Assembly: GCA_017390245.1 (NCBI GenBank)
Contig: JAFPCE010000049.1
Coordinates: 1-10,187 of the forward strand
DNA from: Selenomonadaceae bacterium
GTDB taxonomy: Bacteria > Bacillota > Negativicutes > Selenomonadales > Selenomonadaceae
Direction: 5' to 3'
DNA length: 10,187 nucleotides
Part shown: positions 1 through 5,744 of the stretch, piece after piece
How the letters are laid out: each line of letters begins with the position of its first letter
Position numbering within the stretch: the first letter of the stretch is position 1
Translations under genes and position numbers: made by a program
Notes under the pieces: generated by a model
Told to the model about the DNA's origin: nothing
The model's input: only the letters and a program-made list of their open reading frames with translations
Databases searched by the model: none

Positions 1-416
1 AGATTATAGCTACTAATGAACTGGATGCAGAAAATCATAGAAGCCTCAGAGTGCTGACTAGTAAGCTGAGTGAGGCAGATGCCAGAGAATTTTTGGCAGA
101 AGCAAAAAGATATGCCAATAAAGGTGATATAAATAATATTAATGCTGTACTGAAAGTTAGTTCAGATGCAAATTATGCTGTTTACGATGCCTTAATGAGG
201 AGGGACGTTAAAATGACTGATGCATGGAAACTGTTAATGAAAGATGATTTAGCTGAAGCTGAAGCCCGTGGAGAGAGCCGTGGCGTTGAGATGGGTAAAA
301 AGGAAATGGTAGTGTCCCTGCTGAAGGCAAATCAGACAGTAGATTTTGTAGCCAAGGTTGCCAAGATGACTGCTGCACAGGTGAGGGAAATCGGGCAAAA
401 AGCAGCGGTGCTGTAA
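1..416 (+). CDS. PD-(D/E)XK (Rpn-type) putative transposase/nuclease, 3' end only
   Basis: The reading frame is open from base 3 to the TAA at 414-416, so the gene starts outside the window and only about 137 C-terminal residues are present. Visible features are a helical segment with LTSKLSEADAREF, then a block like KGDINNINAVL, then an Ala/Glu/Gly-rich linker (LAEAEARGESRGVEMGKKE), and a C-terminal helix pair (VDFVAKVAKMTAAQVREIG). This layout is typical of the C-terminal half of the Rpn / PD-(D/E)XK 'recombination-promoting nuclease/putative transposase' family, where a nuclease core is followed by RG-rich coil repeats and a short helical tail. The catalytic core is not visible, so activity cannot be judged. 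The GTG at 51 is in frame, but coding sequence continues upstream of it, so I do not take it as the start. The family assignment rests on overall tail architecture and is moderate. Confidence 0.65.
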   Translation, partial: IIATNELDAENHRSLRVLTSKLSEADAREFLAEAKRYANKGDINNINAVLKVSSDANYAVYDALMRRDVKMTDAWKLLMKDDLAEAEARGESRGVEMGKKEMVVSLLKANQTVDFVAKVAKMTAAQVREIGQKAAVL

Positions 417-452
417 ATGGCTGAGTAAATTTAATACAGCGGTAAGTGATGG

Positions 453-493
453 GAAGACCTTTTGTGTATAGGCAGAAGGTCTTCTTTTTATTT
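453..493 (+). terminator. Intrinsic terminator after the Rpn-type gene
   Basis: A 12-bp stem (453-464 with 473-484, one T·G wobble) closes an 8-nt loop and is followed by TTTTTATTT. It lies 36 bp after the stop codon and separates the transposase-like gene from what follows. Confidence 0.85.
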
Positions 494-747
494 GGGAATG
501 TTATATATGAAAGCAGATAATGTAGGTAACGATGCTTTGTAGGTTGTACTATCAATGCCATAGGGCGCTGAGTACATACTTTTTTATCCCTTGGCGCTTA
601 ATGGCCAATAAGGAGAATGGGGTTAGTGCCGGGCTAGGGACAGACGTACTTTTTGAAAAATTTGTAATATTTATGTGCTTTTTGCGTATAAGATACAGAA
701 AGAAGAAGCTGATGATAAAGCTTTAGATGTTAAAGGGGGAAGTTGCT
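494..747. other. Intergenic stretch without a convincing gene
   Basis: Between the terminator at 453-493 and the small gene at 748 I see no supported coding sequence. A 64-codon frame at 532-726 has no ribosome binding site, a composition rich in Arg, Lys, Phe and Cys, and no recognisable motif. An imperfect inverted repeat is present: GCCAT at 556-560 with ATGGC at 600-604, and GCGC just inside each arm across a 3x3 internal loop. It could form a weak stem-loop. The 3' part probably holds the promoter and 5' leader of the downstream peptide gene. Confidence 0.5.
662..692 (+). promoter_or_regulatory. Possible sigma-A promoter for the GG-leader peptide gene
   Basis: TTGTAA (662-667) and TATAAG (687-692) sit 19 nt apart, about 55 nt before the start codon. 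Spacing and hexamers are both imperfect, so this is only a candidate. It is suggested because the gene lies between two terminators and must have its own promoter nearby. Confidence 0.3.
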
Positions 748-999
748 ATGACAGAGAAAGTTTTATTGAATGTAGAGGAGTTGGCGGAGATTGCTGGTGG
801 TACCTGCACTGGTGAGATTGTGGCTGGGGAGATGCCTAATGGCGAACCTGGTTTTGTGATTATTAGTACAGATACTAATGGCGCAGTGAGAAAGTCTTAT
901 TTACCTACCTGGGATAAGGTTATGGAGTTTGTCCAGAATCCAAAGGTGAAGAAAAAGTATACTTCTATGAAGTATGGTGAACAGATTTTCTGGGGTTAA
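748..999 (+). CDS. Small protein with double-glycine (GG) leader, bacteriocin/pheromone-precursor-like
   Basis: An 83-residue protein. I start it at ATG 748 because AGGGGG (734-739) lies 8 nt upstream. An in-frame ATG at 727 would put that site inside the gene. Residues 1-18 end in ELAEIAGG and match the double-glycine leader pattern: L at -12, N at -11, E at -8, L at -7, I at -4, G at -2 and -1. In known precursors this leader is cut after GG by a C39-peptidase ABC transporter during export. The predicted 65-residue core starts TCTGEIVAG, has one Cys (residue 20), a Lys-rich stretch (NPKVKKKY) and ends in GEQIFWG. It lacks the YGNGV motif of pediocin-like bacteriocins and has no long hydrophobic segment. 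No transporter, immunity or modification gene lies in the window. The gene is a single-gene unit with its own terminator. An intracellular small protein with a chance GG match remains possible. The core family is not recognised. Confidence 0.7.
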   Translation: MTEKVLLNVEELAEIAGGTCTGEIVAGEMPNGEPGFVIISTDTNGAVRKSYLPTWDKVMEFVQNPKVKKKYTSMKYGEQIFWG

Positions 1000-1025
1000 C
1001 AGGCTTAAATAGTCATAATGGAGTG

Positions 1026-1061
1026 AAGGCTCTTCAGATTGTATCTGGGGAGTCTTTTTTT
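1026..1061 (+). terminator. Intrinsic terminator after the GG-leader peptide gene
   Basis: An 11-bp stem with G·T wobbles (1028-1038 with 1044-1054) has a 5-nt loop and is followed by seven T residues (1055-1061). It ends the peptide unit before phoH. Confidence 0.8.
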
Positions 1062-1080
1062 ATGAATAAAATGCTGGAAA

Positions 1081-1110
1081 TTGTTGTGAAGGGTGCTTTT
1101 GTGGTAAAAT
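1081..1110 (+). promoter_or_regulatory. Possible sigma-A promoter for phoH
   Basis: TTGTTG (1081-1086) and TAAAAT (1105-1110) are 18 nt apart. An overlapping TTGTGA (1084-1089) would give 15 nt. The -10 matches consensus at 5 of 6 positions and the -35 is weak. The position fits, just after the upstream terminator, and implies a leader of roughly 60 nt carrying the hairpin at 1159-1174. Confidence 0.4.
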
Positions 1111-1148
1111 AAAGAGTAATTTATTTGTTTGAGGATTTTTGGAGAAAT

Positions 1149-1182
1149 GAGGTGAAGTCACTGGCTTGCCAGTGCGCTATTG
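1149..1182 (+). promoter_or_regulatory. phoH ribosome binding site with hairpin-bridged spacing
   Basis: GAGGTGA (1149-1155) is a 7-base Shine-Dalgarno match, but it is 24 nt from the TTG start at 1180. Between them CACTGG (1159-1164) and CCAGTG (1169-1174) form a perfect 6-bp stem with a CTTG tetraloop. If folded, the effective gap is 3 + 5 = 8 nt, an ideal spacing. The only other TTG at a normal distance (1166) is in another frame. That the fold actually brings the two sites together is inference. Confidence 0.55.
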
Positions 1183-2259
1183 CAGGAAATTAAGGAAGAA
1201 ATTATTGAATTTCAGGACAGACAGGAGGCTATGGCTCTCCTGGGAGACAGGGATGAGTTTGTCCGTGTTTTAATGGATAATTTTCAGGCTCGTTTTATCA
1301 GCCGTGGTGACAGTCTGGAAATCAGCGGTGAGGCTAGTGAGGTGGCTCCGGCTGCTAAGATTATGCGGGAGCTGCAGTATCTCCACCGCCAGGGAACAAC
1401 TATTACCATGCACGAGGTCAGGTATAGCGTTGGCCTGGTTAAGGGCGGCAAGGGTGAAGCACTGCACAATCTCTTTAGTGATACAGTGCTGGTTACCTCC
1501 AGAGGCCGTCATGTGCGGCCAAAGACTTTGGGGCAGCGCATTTATGTAGATACTATCCGCCACAATGCCATTTCCTTTGGTGTTGGCCCAGCTGGTACAG
1601 GTAAAACCTATCTGGCTGTAGTGCTGGCCTGTGCAGCTCTCAGAAACCGTGAGGTGGAGCGGCTGATTCTGACCAGACCTGCAGTGGAGGCGGGGGAAAA
1701 GCTGGGCTTTCTGCCCGGTGATTTGCAGGAAAAGGTAGATCCTTATCTGCGTCCTTTGTATGATGCACTGCTGGATATTCTGGGGCAGGATACCTTCCAG
1801 AAGCTGATGGCTAAGGGAGTTATTGAGGTGGCACCGCTGGCCTACATGCGCGGCCGTACTCTGGAGAATGCCTTCGTTATTCTGGATGAAGCCCAGAATA
1901 CCACTGACAAGCAGATGAAGATGTTCCTGACACGTCTGGGCTTTGGTTCCCGCATGGTTATTACTGGTGATCCGGGGCAGATAGATTTGCCAAGGGGCGT
2001 TACCTCTGGTCTCATTGAAGCAGTGAAGATATTAGATGGTGTAGAGGGCATTGGCATCGTGCGGCTGGAGGCGATGGATGTTATCCGCCATGATGTGGTT
2101 ACCCGCATCGTCCAGGCTTATGACAGATATGAAAAGGCTGCTAAGGCCAAAGAAGAACGCTTAGCAAAGAAAAAAGCTAAGGAAAAAGCAGAGAAGCTGG
2201 CAAAAGCTGCAGATGAGGCAGTGGACAAAAGCCCAGTTAAGGAAATGAATAAGGATTAA
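1180..2259 (+). CDS. phoH: PhoH family ATPase (PhoH-like, RNA metabolism)
   Basis: A 359-residue P-loop ATPase of the PhoH/YbeZ family. These proteins work with YbeY and are thought to help in RNA processing and 16S rRNA maturation; the exact reaction is not settled. Residues about 8-70 form the N-terminal KH-like region (FQDRQEAMALLG is typical). A linker with RPKTLGQRIYV (113-123) leads into Walker A GPAGTGKT (136-143), then TRPAVEAGEKLGFLPG (165-180), Walker B VILDEAQN (233-240) and GDPGQIDLP (263-271). The last 40 or so residues are a Lys/Ala/Glu-rich charged helix beyond the usual core. I choose TTG 1180 because the first residues match the family N-terminus and a TGA at 1153 blocks any earlier start in frame. 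It is 45 bp upstream of ybeY-era, in the expected phoH-ybeY order and probably cotranscribed. Confidence 0.95.
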   Translation: MQEIKEEIIEFQDRQEAMALLGDRDEFVRVLMDNFQARFISRGDSLEISGEASEVAPAAKIMRELQYLHRQGTTITMHEVRYSVGLVKGGKGEALHNLFSDTVLVTSRGRHVRPKTLGQRIYVDTIRHNAISFGVGPAGTGKTYLAVVLACAALRNREVERLILTRPAVEAGEKLGFLPGDLQEKVDPYLRPLYDALLDILGQDTFQKLMAKGVIEVAPLAYMRGRTLENAFVILDEAQNTTDKQMKMFLTRLGFGSRMVITGDPGQIDLPRGVTSGLIEAVKILDGVEGIGIVRLEAMDVIRHDVVTRIVQAYDRYEKAAKAKEERLAKKKAKEKAEKLAKAADEAVDKSPVKEMNKD

Positions 2260-2304
2260 TTCCGAAAATATATAAGCTGTAGTTAAGGAAAAGGAGAAGA
2301 CAGA

Positions 2305-3789
2305 TTGAATATTATTATTGGCAGAGAACCTGAGGAACTGAAGATTAAGCAGGAAATTGGTACACTGGAGCAGATTGAGGCTATTGTAAATAAGGCGGCA
2401 GCTGTGATGGGACCTGTTTACGATGTGGAAAACAGTGAGGTTAGCATCACTCTGACAAATGATGAGTATATTCATAAGCTGAATCTGGAGTATCGTGGTC
2501 TGGACAGGCCTACAGATGTCTTGTCCTTTGCTTTTGTGGACAGCCAGGAGCCAGAAGTGGCTGGCGGTATGGAAACAGAGATTTTAGGGGATATTATTAT
2601 TTCTGTAGAGCGTGCCTATGCCCAGGCTCAGGAATATGGCCACAGTCTGGAGCGGGAGCTTTCTTTTCTGACTGTTCATGGCATGCTGCATCTTTTAGGC
2701 TATGACCACATGGAGGAAGAGGACCGTGTGGAAATGGAGGAGGAGCAGCGCTTCGTTATGGAGAAGCTGGGTGTTTCCAGGGAGGCAGTGGCAGATATGA
2801 AGCTGCCGCTGGCTCAGGAAGCAGATGTAGTTAATACGCTTGGTGTGGAAATAAAATTAGAAGATTTAGCACCAGCTGCTAAATTTAAGGTTGATCCCAA
2901 GACACATCAGTCTGGCTTTGTAGCAGTGATTGGCCGGCCAAATGTAGGCAAGTCTACCTTGATTAACAGCCTCATTGGCCAGAAGATTGCTATTATGTCT
3001 GACAAGCCACAGACTACCCGCAACCGCATTATGTGCGTGCTGACCCAGCAGGATATGCAGGTGGTGTTCCTGGATACCCCAGGCATTCACAAGCCGAAGC
3101 ATAAGCTGGGTGAATATATGGTAAAGGCTGCAGAAGGGACCTTGAAGGAAGTGGATGCCATTATTTTTGTGGTGGATGCTAACGAGAAGTTCGGTCCTGG
3201 TGAGCAGTATATTTTAGACAGACTGCAGGCTACGAAAAAGCCGGTTATCCTGGCTATTAACAAGGTGGACTTAATTGAGGATAAGGAAGCACTGCTGCCT
3301 ATTATTACCAGCTATAATGGCAAGTATGATTTCATTGCTACTGTGCCTATTTCTGCTAAAGAGGAAAGCAATCTGGATGGCCTGGTGGCTGAAATAAAAA
3401 AGCATCTGCCAAAGGGTCCCCAGTATTATCCAGAGGACATGGTTACTGACCAGCCGGAGCGGTTGATTGTGGCGGAGCTTATCCGTGAAAAGGCATTGCA
3501 TAATACCAGGGAGGAAATTCCTCACGCTATTGCAGTGGATATAGATGAGATGAAGACCAGAGATAATGGTGATATGTATGTCAGGGCTACCATTTATGTG
3601 GAGAGGGAATCCCAGAAGGGCATAGTTATCGGCAAGAAGGGCGCTATGCTGAAAGAAATCGGAGCCCTGTCAAGGGCAGATATCCAGATGCTGCTGGGCT
3701 GCAAGGTGTTCCTGGATCTCTGGGTTAAGGTCAAGAAGGACTGGCGCAATCGTGATAATATCCTGAAGGAATTTGGCTTTCAGGGCTGA
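2305..3789 (+). CDS. ybeY-era: YbeY-Era fusion: 16S rRNA maturation endoribonuclease joined to Era GTPase
   Basis: One 494-residue frame carries two proteins that are usually separate. Residues 1 to about 155 are YbeY: the conserved YRGLDRPTDVLSFAF (63-77) and the zinc-binding HGMLHLLGYDH (H125, H129, H135). Residues about 156-201 are an Ala/Glu/Leu-rich linker. Residues about 202-494 are Era: G1 GRPNVGKS (210-217), G2 threonines (237-238), G3 DTPG (257-260), G4 NKVD (319-322), G5 SAK (350-352), and a C-terminal KH domain with IGKKG (442-446) that in Era binds the 3' end of 16S rRNA. All catalytic and binding motifs are intact in both halves, so this looks like a working fusion. The TTG start has AAGGAG (2291-2296) 8 nt upstream. 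YbeY and Era both act in 16S 3'-end maturation and small-subunit assembly, so fusion would couple partners. The genes often found between them (dgkA, cdd) and yqfF before ybeY are absent here. Confidence 0.95.
   Translation: MNIIIGREPEELKIKQEIGTLEQIEAIVNKAAAVMGPVYDVENSEVSITLTNDEYIHKLNLEYRGLDRPTDVLSFAFVDSQEPEVAGGMETEILGDIIISVERAYAQAQEYGHSLERELSFLTVHGMLHLLGYDHMEEEDRVEMEEEQRFVMEKLGVSREAVADMKLPLAQEADVVNTLGVEIKLEDLAPAAKFKVDPKTHQSGFVAVIGRPNVGKSTLINSLIGQKIAIMSDKPQTTRNRIMCVLTQQDMQVVFLDTPGIHKPKHKLGEYMVKAAEGTLKEVDAIIFVVDANEKFGPGEQYILDRLQATKKPVILAINKVDLIEDKEALLPIITSYNGKYDFIATVPISAKEESNLDGLVAEIKKHLPKGPQYYPEDMVTDQPERLIVAELIREKALHNTREEIPHAIAVDIDEMKTRDNGDMYVRATIYVERESQKGIVIGKKGAMLKEIGALSRADIQMLLGCKVFLDLWVKVKKDWRNRDNILKEFGFQG
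2781..2799 (+). promoter_or_regulatory. Possible internal ribosome binding site and start for free Era
   Basis: Inside the linker, GGAGG (2781-2785) precedes an in-frame ATG (2797-2799, residue 165) by 11 nt. Starting here would give a 330-residue Era with a short N-terminal extension. The spacing is somewhat long and purine-rich stretches are common in this gene, so this is speculative. Confidence 0.25.
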
Positions 3790-3811
3790 TGAGGGTTTTT
3801 AGGGTAAGGGT

Positions 3812-4552
3812 ATGTCGTTATATACAACAGAGGCAGTTATCATAGGCATTAAAAATCAAGGTGAAGCTGACAAAGCAGTAACGCTGCTTTCCCCTGACAG
3901 GGGCCGCATCAGGGCTACTGCCTTTGGCTGCCGGCGCATTAAGAGCCCTATGGCGGGAGCTTTGCAGCTCTTTAACCAGGTGGAAGTGCAGATAAATGAG
4001 GGAGAACGGTGGGATACCATCCGCCAGTGCAGCCTGCAGCATGCTTTCAGAAATCTCAGTGAGGATTTCCAGTCTATGGCCTATGGTTCTTTTGTGGCTG
4101 AGCTGGCAAGCAATTTGTCAATAGAAAATTTCCCTCAGGTGGAAATGTATAACAGACTGCTGGAAATATTCGGAGCCTTTGGCAGCCGTAATCCAAGGAT
4201 TGCAGCTCTGGCGGCAGGCTACCAGCTGCTGGAGTTTTCCGGCATGCAGCTTAGCTACGAGCATTGTATCTGCTGCAATGATGAGCTGGCGGGAGATGGT
4301 TTTTTCAGCTTTGAACTGGGGGGCGTTGTATGCCAGAACTGCCAGGGCAAGGTACAGGAAAGACTATGGGATTATCCTGAAGCCTTGCGGGAGTTTATAG
4401 TGCAGCTTTTGCAGCTTTCCTGGCAGGAGAGGCCTGCCTGCAAGGTTAACGGTAAAACGCTGATGGCGGCAGAGGGGCTTTTGCTGGGGTATCTCAGACA
4501 TATTATTGATAAACCGCTGCAGTCCCTGAATTTTATCCAGCAGCTGGGATAA
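3812..4552 (+). CDS. recO: DNA repair protein RecO
   Basis: A 246-residue RecO, the recombination mediator that with RecR (and RecF) loads RecA on SSB-coated single-stranded DNA at gaps and anneals complementary strands. The N-terminal OB fold is visible from the start (TTEAVIIGIKNQGEADKAV, then DRGRIRATAFGCRR). The C-terminal helical domain carries a four-cysteine zinc site, C152-x2-C155 and C174-x2-C177, as in many Bacillota RecO proteins, and ends with the expected HIIDKPLQSLNF. Length is normal. The ATG at 3812 lies 22 bp after ybeY-era. The nearest AGGG (3801-3804) is a weak ribosome binding site 7 nt upstream. The era-recO neighbourhood is common in Bacillota and supports the assignment. 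It is probably the last gene of the phoH unit, since a separate promoter follows at 4593. Confidence 0.95.
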   Translation: MSLYTTEAVIIGIKNQGEADKAVTLLSPDRGRIRATAFGCRRIKSPMAGALQLFNQVEVQINEGERWDTIRQCSLQHAFRNLSEDFQSMAYGSFVAELASNLSIENFPQVEMYNRLLEIFGAFGSRNPRIAALAAGYQLLEFSGMQLSYEHCICCNDELAGDGFFSFELGGVVCQNCQGKVQERLWDYPEALREFIVQLLQLSWQERPACKVNGKTLMAAEGLLLGYLRHIIDKPLQSLNFIQQLG

Positions 4553-4571
4553 TTTGCTTGTGATTAGTCAT

Positions 4572-4588
4572 AAGACAAAAGTCTTTTT
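4572..4588 (+). terminator. Weak terminator-like hairpin after recO
   Basis: AAGAC (4572-4576), loop AAAA, GTCTT (4581-4585), then a short T run (to 4588). The 5-bp stem is weak, but it lies between the recO stop and the glyQS promoter, where a terminator would be expected. Confidence 0.35.
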
Positions 4589-4592
4589 CGGG

Positions 4593-4621
4593 TTGACATA
4601 AGGCGGCTTTTTTGGTAAACT
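4593..4621 (+). promoter_or_regulatory. Sigma-A promoter of the glyQS operon
   Basis: A perfect TTGACA (4593-4598) and TAAACT (4616-4621) are separated by 17 nt, directly before the T-box leader. This is the best promoter in the window on the + strand. Transcription should start near 4628. Confidence 0.85.
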
Positions 4622-4624
4622 TTG

Positions 4625-4828
4625 CCTTGCAATGAGAAAGAAGAGTAGCCTCTGAATACATAATAGCGAGCAGGGAGGGTGAAAGCCTGCATAGAGGTGA
4701 AAGGCACTTTTGAGCGAAACTTGATACCATGAGGCGGAGCTGTTTTTATAACGGCTCAAGCAGGGTGGAACCGCGGGTAAATACTCGTCCCTGCAGCATT
4801 TTTATAGGATGCTGCAGGGGCTTTTTTT
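4625..4828 (+). promoter_or_regulatory. Glycine T-box riboswitch leader of glyQS
   Basis: A tRNA-sensing leader that allows read-through into glyQS when uncharged tRNA-Gly binds. Stem I: a K-turn-like element (AAT bulge 4631-4633 with opposed GA pairs at 4634-4635 and 4712-4713), a lower helix AAAG/CTTT (4637-4640 with 4707-4710), an upper helix CCTCT/AGAGG (4649-4653 with 4693-4697), and between them the specifier loop with GGC (4703-4705), a glycine codon, followed by A4706. Stem III: 8 bp, 4737-4744 with 4750-4757. Antiterminator: CAGGG (4761-4765) with CCCTG (4789-4793), a TGGAACC bulge (4766-4772), and GCGGGT/ACTCGT above it. The T-box core AGGGTGGAACCGCG is at 4762-4775. The bulge TGGA can pair with the UCCA end of tRNA-Gly. 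The competing terminator shares bases 4787-4793. Confidence 0.96.
4787..4828 (+). terminator. Regulated terminator of the glycine T-box
   Basis: A 13-bp stem (4787-4799 with 4809-4821, including one wobble) and seven T residues (4822-4828). Its left arm overlaps the 3' arm of the antiterminator, so the two folds exclude each other. Confidence 0.95.
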
Positions 4829-4862
4829 GTGCTCTGGCAGCAGTATTAAAGGAGGAAAATCA

Positions 4863-5744
4863 ATGAAATTTCAGGAAATCATCCTGGCCCTTCAGCAGTT
4901 TTGGTCTGAGCAGGGCTGTATTCTTGGTGAGCCTTATGATGTAGAAAAGGGCGCTGGCACCATGAATCCATTTACCTTTTTGCGCGTGTTAGGCCCAGAG
5001 CCTTGGAATGTGGCTTATGTTGAGCCTTCCAGACGTCCGGCAGATGGCCGTTATGGTGACAATCCTAACAGACTGTATCAGCATCATCAGTTCCAGGTTA
5101 TTATGAAGCCATCTCCTGACAATATTCAGGAGCTTTATCTGGCATCTTTGGAACGCCTTGGCATTAATCCAAAGGAGCATGATATCCGCTTCGTTGAGGA
5201 TAACTGGGAATCTCCTACCTTAGGTGCTTGGGGCCTGGGCTGGGAGGTTTGGTTAGATGGCATGGAAATCACCCAGTTTACCTATTTCCAGCAGGTAGGC
5301 AGTCAGGATATTAAGCCAACTGCTGTAGAGATTACCTACGGTCTTGAGCGTCTGGCTATGTACATCCAGGGCGTGGAGAATGTTTATGACATCCAGTGGA
5401 CTGCAGACTATACCTATGGTGATGTGTTCCATCAGAATGAGTTTGAGCAGTCTTCTTATGCTTTTGATTTGTCTGATGCAGATTTGTTATTTGAGCTTTT
5501 TGATAAGTATGAGAATGAGGCTGTAAGAGTTATTGACAAGGGCTTTGTACATCCAGCCTATGACTACGTCTTAAAGTGTTCTCATACCTTTAATCTGTTA
5601 GATGCCCGTGGCGCTATCAGCGTTTCTGAGCGTGCTGCCTTTATTGGCCGTGTCCGCAAGCTGGCCCGCCTCTGTGCACAGGCATATTTAAAGCAGCGTG
5701 AGGATCTTGGTTATCCTATGATGGGAAAGGGGAAAAAGGCATGA
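4863..5744 (+). CDS. glyQ: Glycyl-tRNA synthetase alpha subunit
   Basis: A 293-residue catalytic subunit of the bacterial alpha2beta2 glycyl-tRNA synthetase, a class II enzyme that activates glycine with ATP and attaches it to tRNA-Gly in the cytoplasm. Near-invariant family segments are visible: KFQEIILALQQFW at the N-terminus, GAGTMNPFTFLR, AYVEPSRRPADGRYG with NPNRLYQHHQFQV (motif 2 region), EDNWESPTLGAWGLGWEVW, and EITYGLERLAMYIQ (motif 3). Length is normal. The start at 4863 is fixed by AAAGGAGG (4848-4855) 7 nt upstream; the frame is open further upstream, but that part is the T-box terminator. It overlaps glyS by 4 nt (ATGA), so the two subunits are translationally coupled. Confidence 0.98.
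   Translation: MKFQEIILALQQFWSEQGCILGEPYDVEKGAGTMNPFTFLRVLGPEPWNVAYVEPSRRPADGRYGDNPNRLYQHHQFQVIMKPSPDNIQELYLASLERLGINPKEHDIRFVEDNWESPTLGAWGLGWEVWLDGMEITQFTYFQQVGSQDIKPTAVEITYGLERLAMYIQGVENVYDIQWTADYTYGDVFHQNEFEQSSYAFDLSDADLLFELFDKYENEAVRVIDKGFVHPAYDYVLKCSHTFNLLDARGAISVSERAAFIGRVRKLARLCAQAYLKQREDLGYPMMGKGKKA

Noticed and set aside
208..561. 117-codon minus-strand frame over the Rpn-type gene tail
   Set aside because: It lies antisense to a better-supported gene, runs through its terminator, and shows no recognisable protein features.
532..726. 64-codon plus-strand frame upstream of the GG-leader gene
   Set aside because: It has no ribosome binding site, an implausible composition, and it overlaps the likely promoter and leader of the next gene.
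1147..1155. Two-codon frame ATG-AGG-TGA overlapping the phoH Shine-Dalgarno
   Set aside because: Its own possible ribosome binding site is only 2 nt away; it is more simply explained as the Shine-Dalgarno sequence itself.
4533..4759. Two minus-strand frames of about 65 codons across the T-box leader
   Set aside because: The region is fully explained by a promoter and a structured riboswitch on the plus strand.
4809..4862. Longer glyQ with an N-terminal extension starting at 4809
   Set aside because: The extension would be translated from the T-box terminator, and the strong AAAGGAGG at 4848-4855 points to ATG 4863, which matches the family N-terminus.
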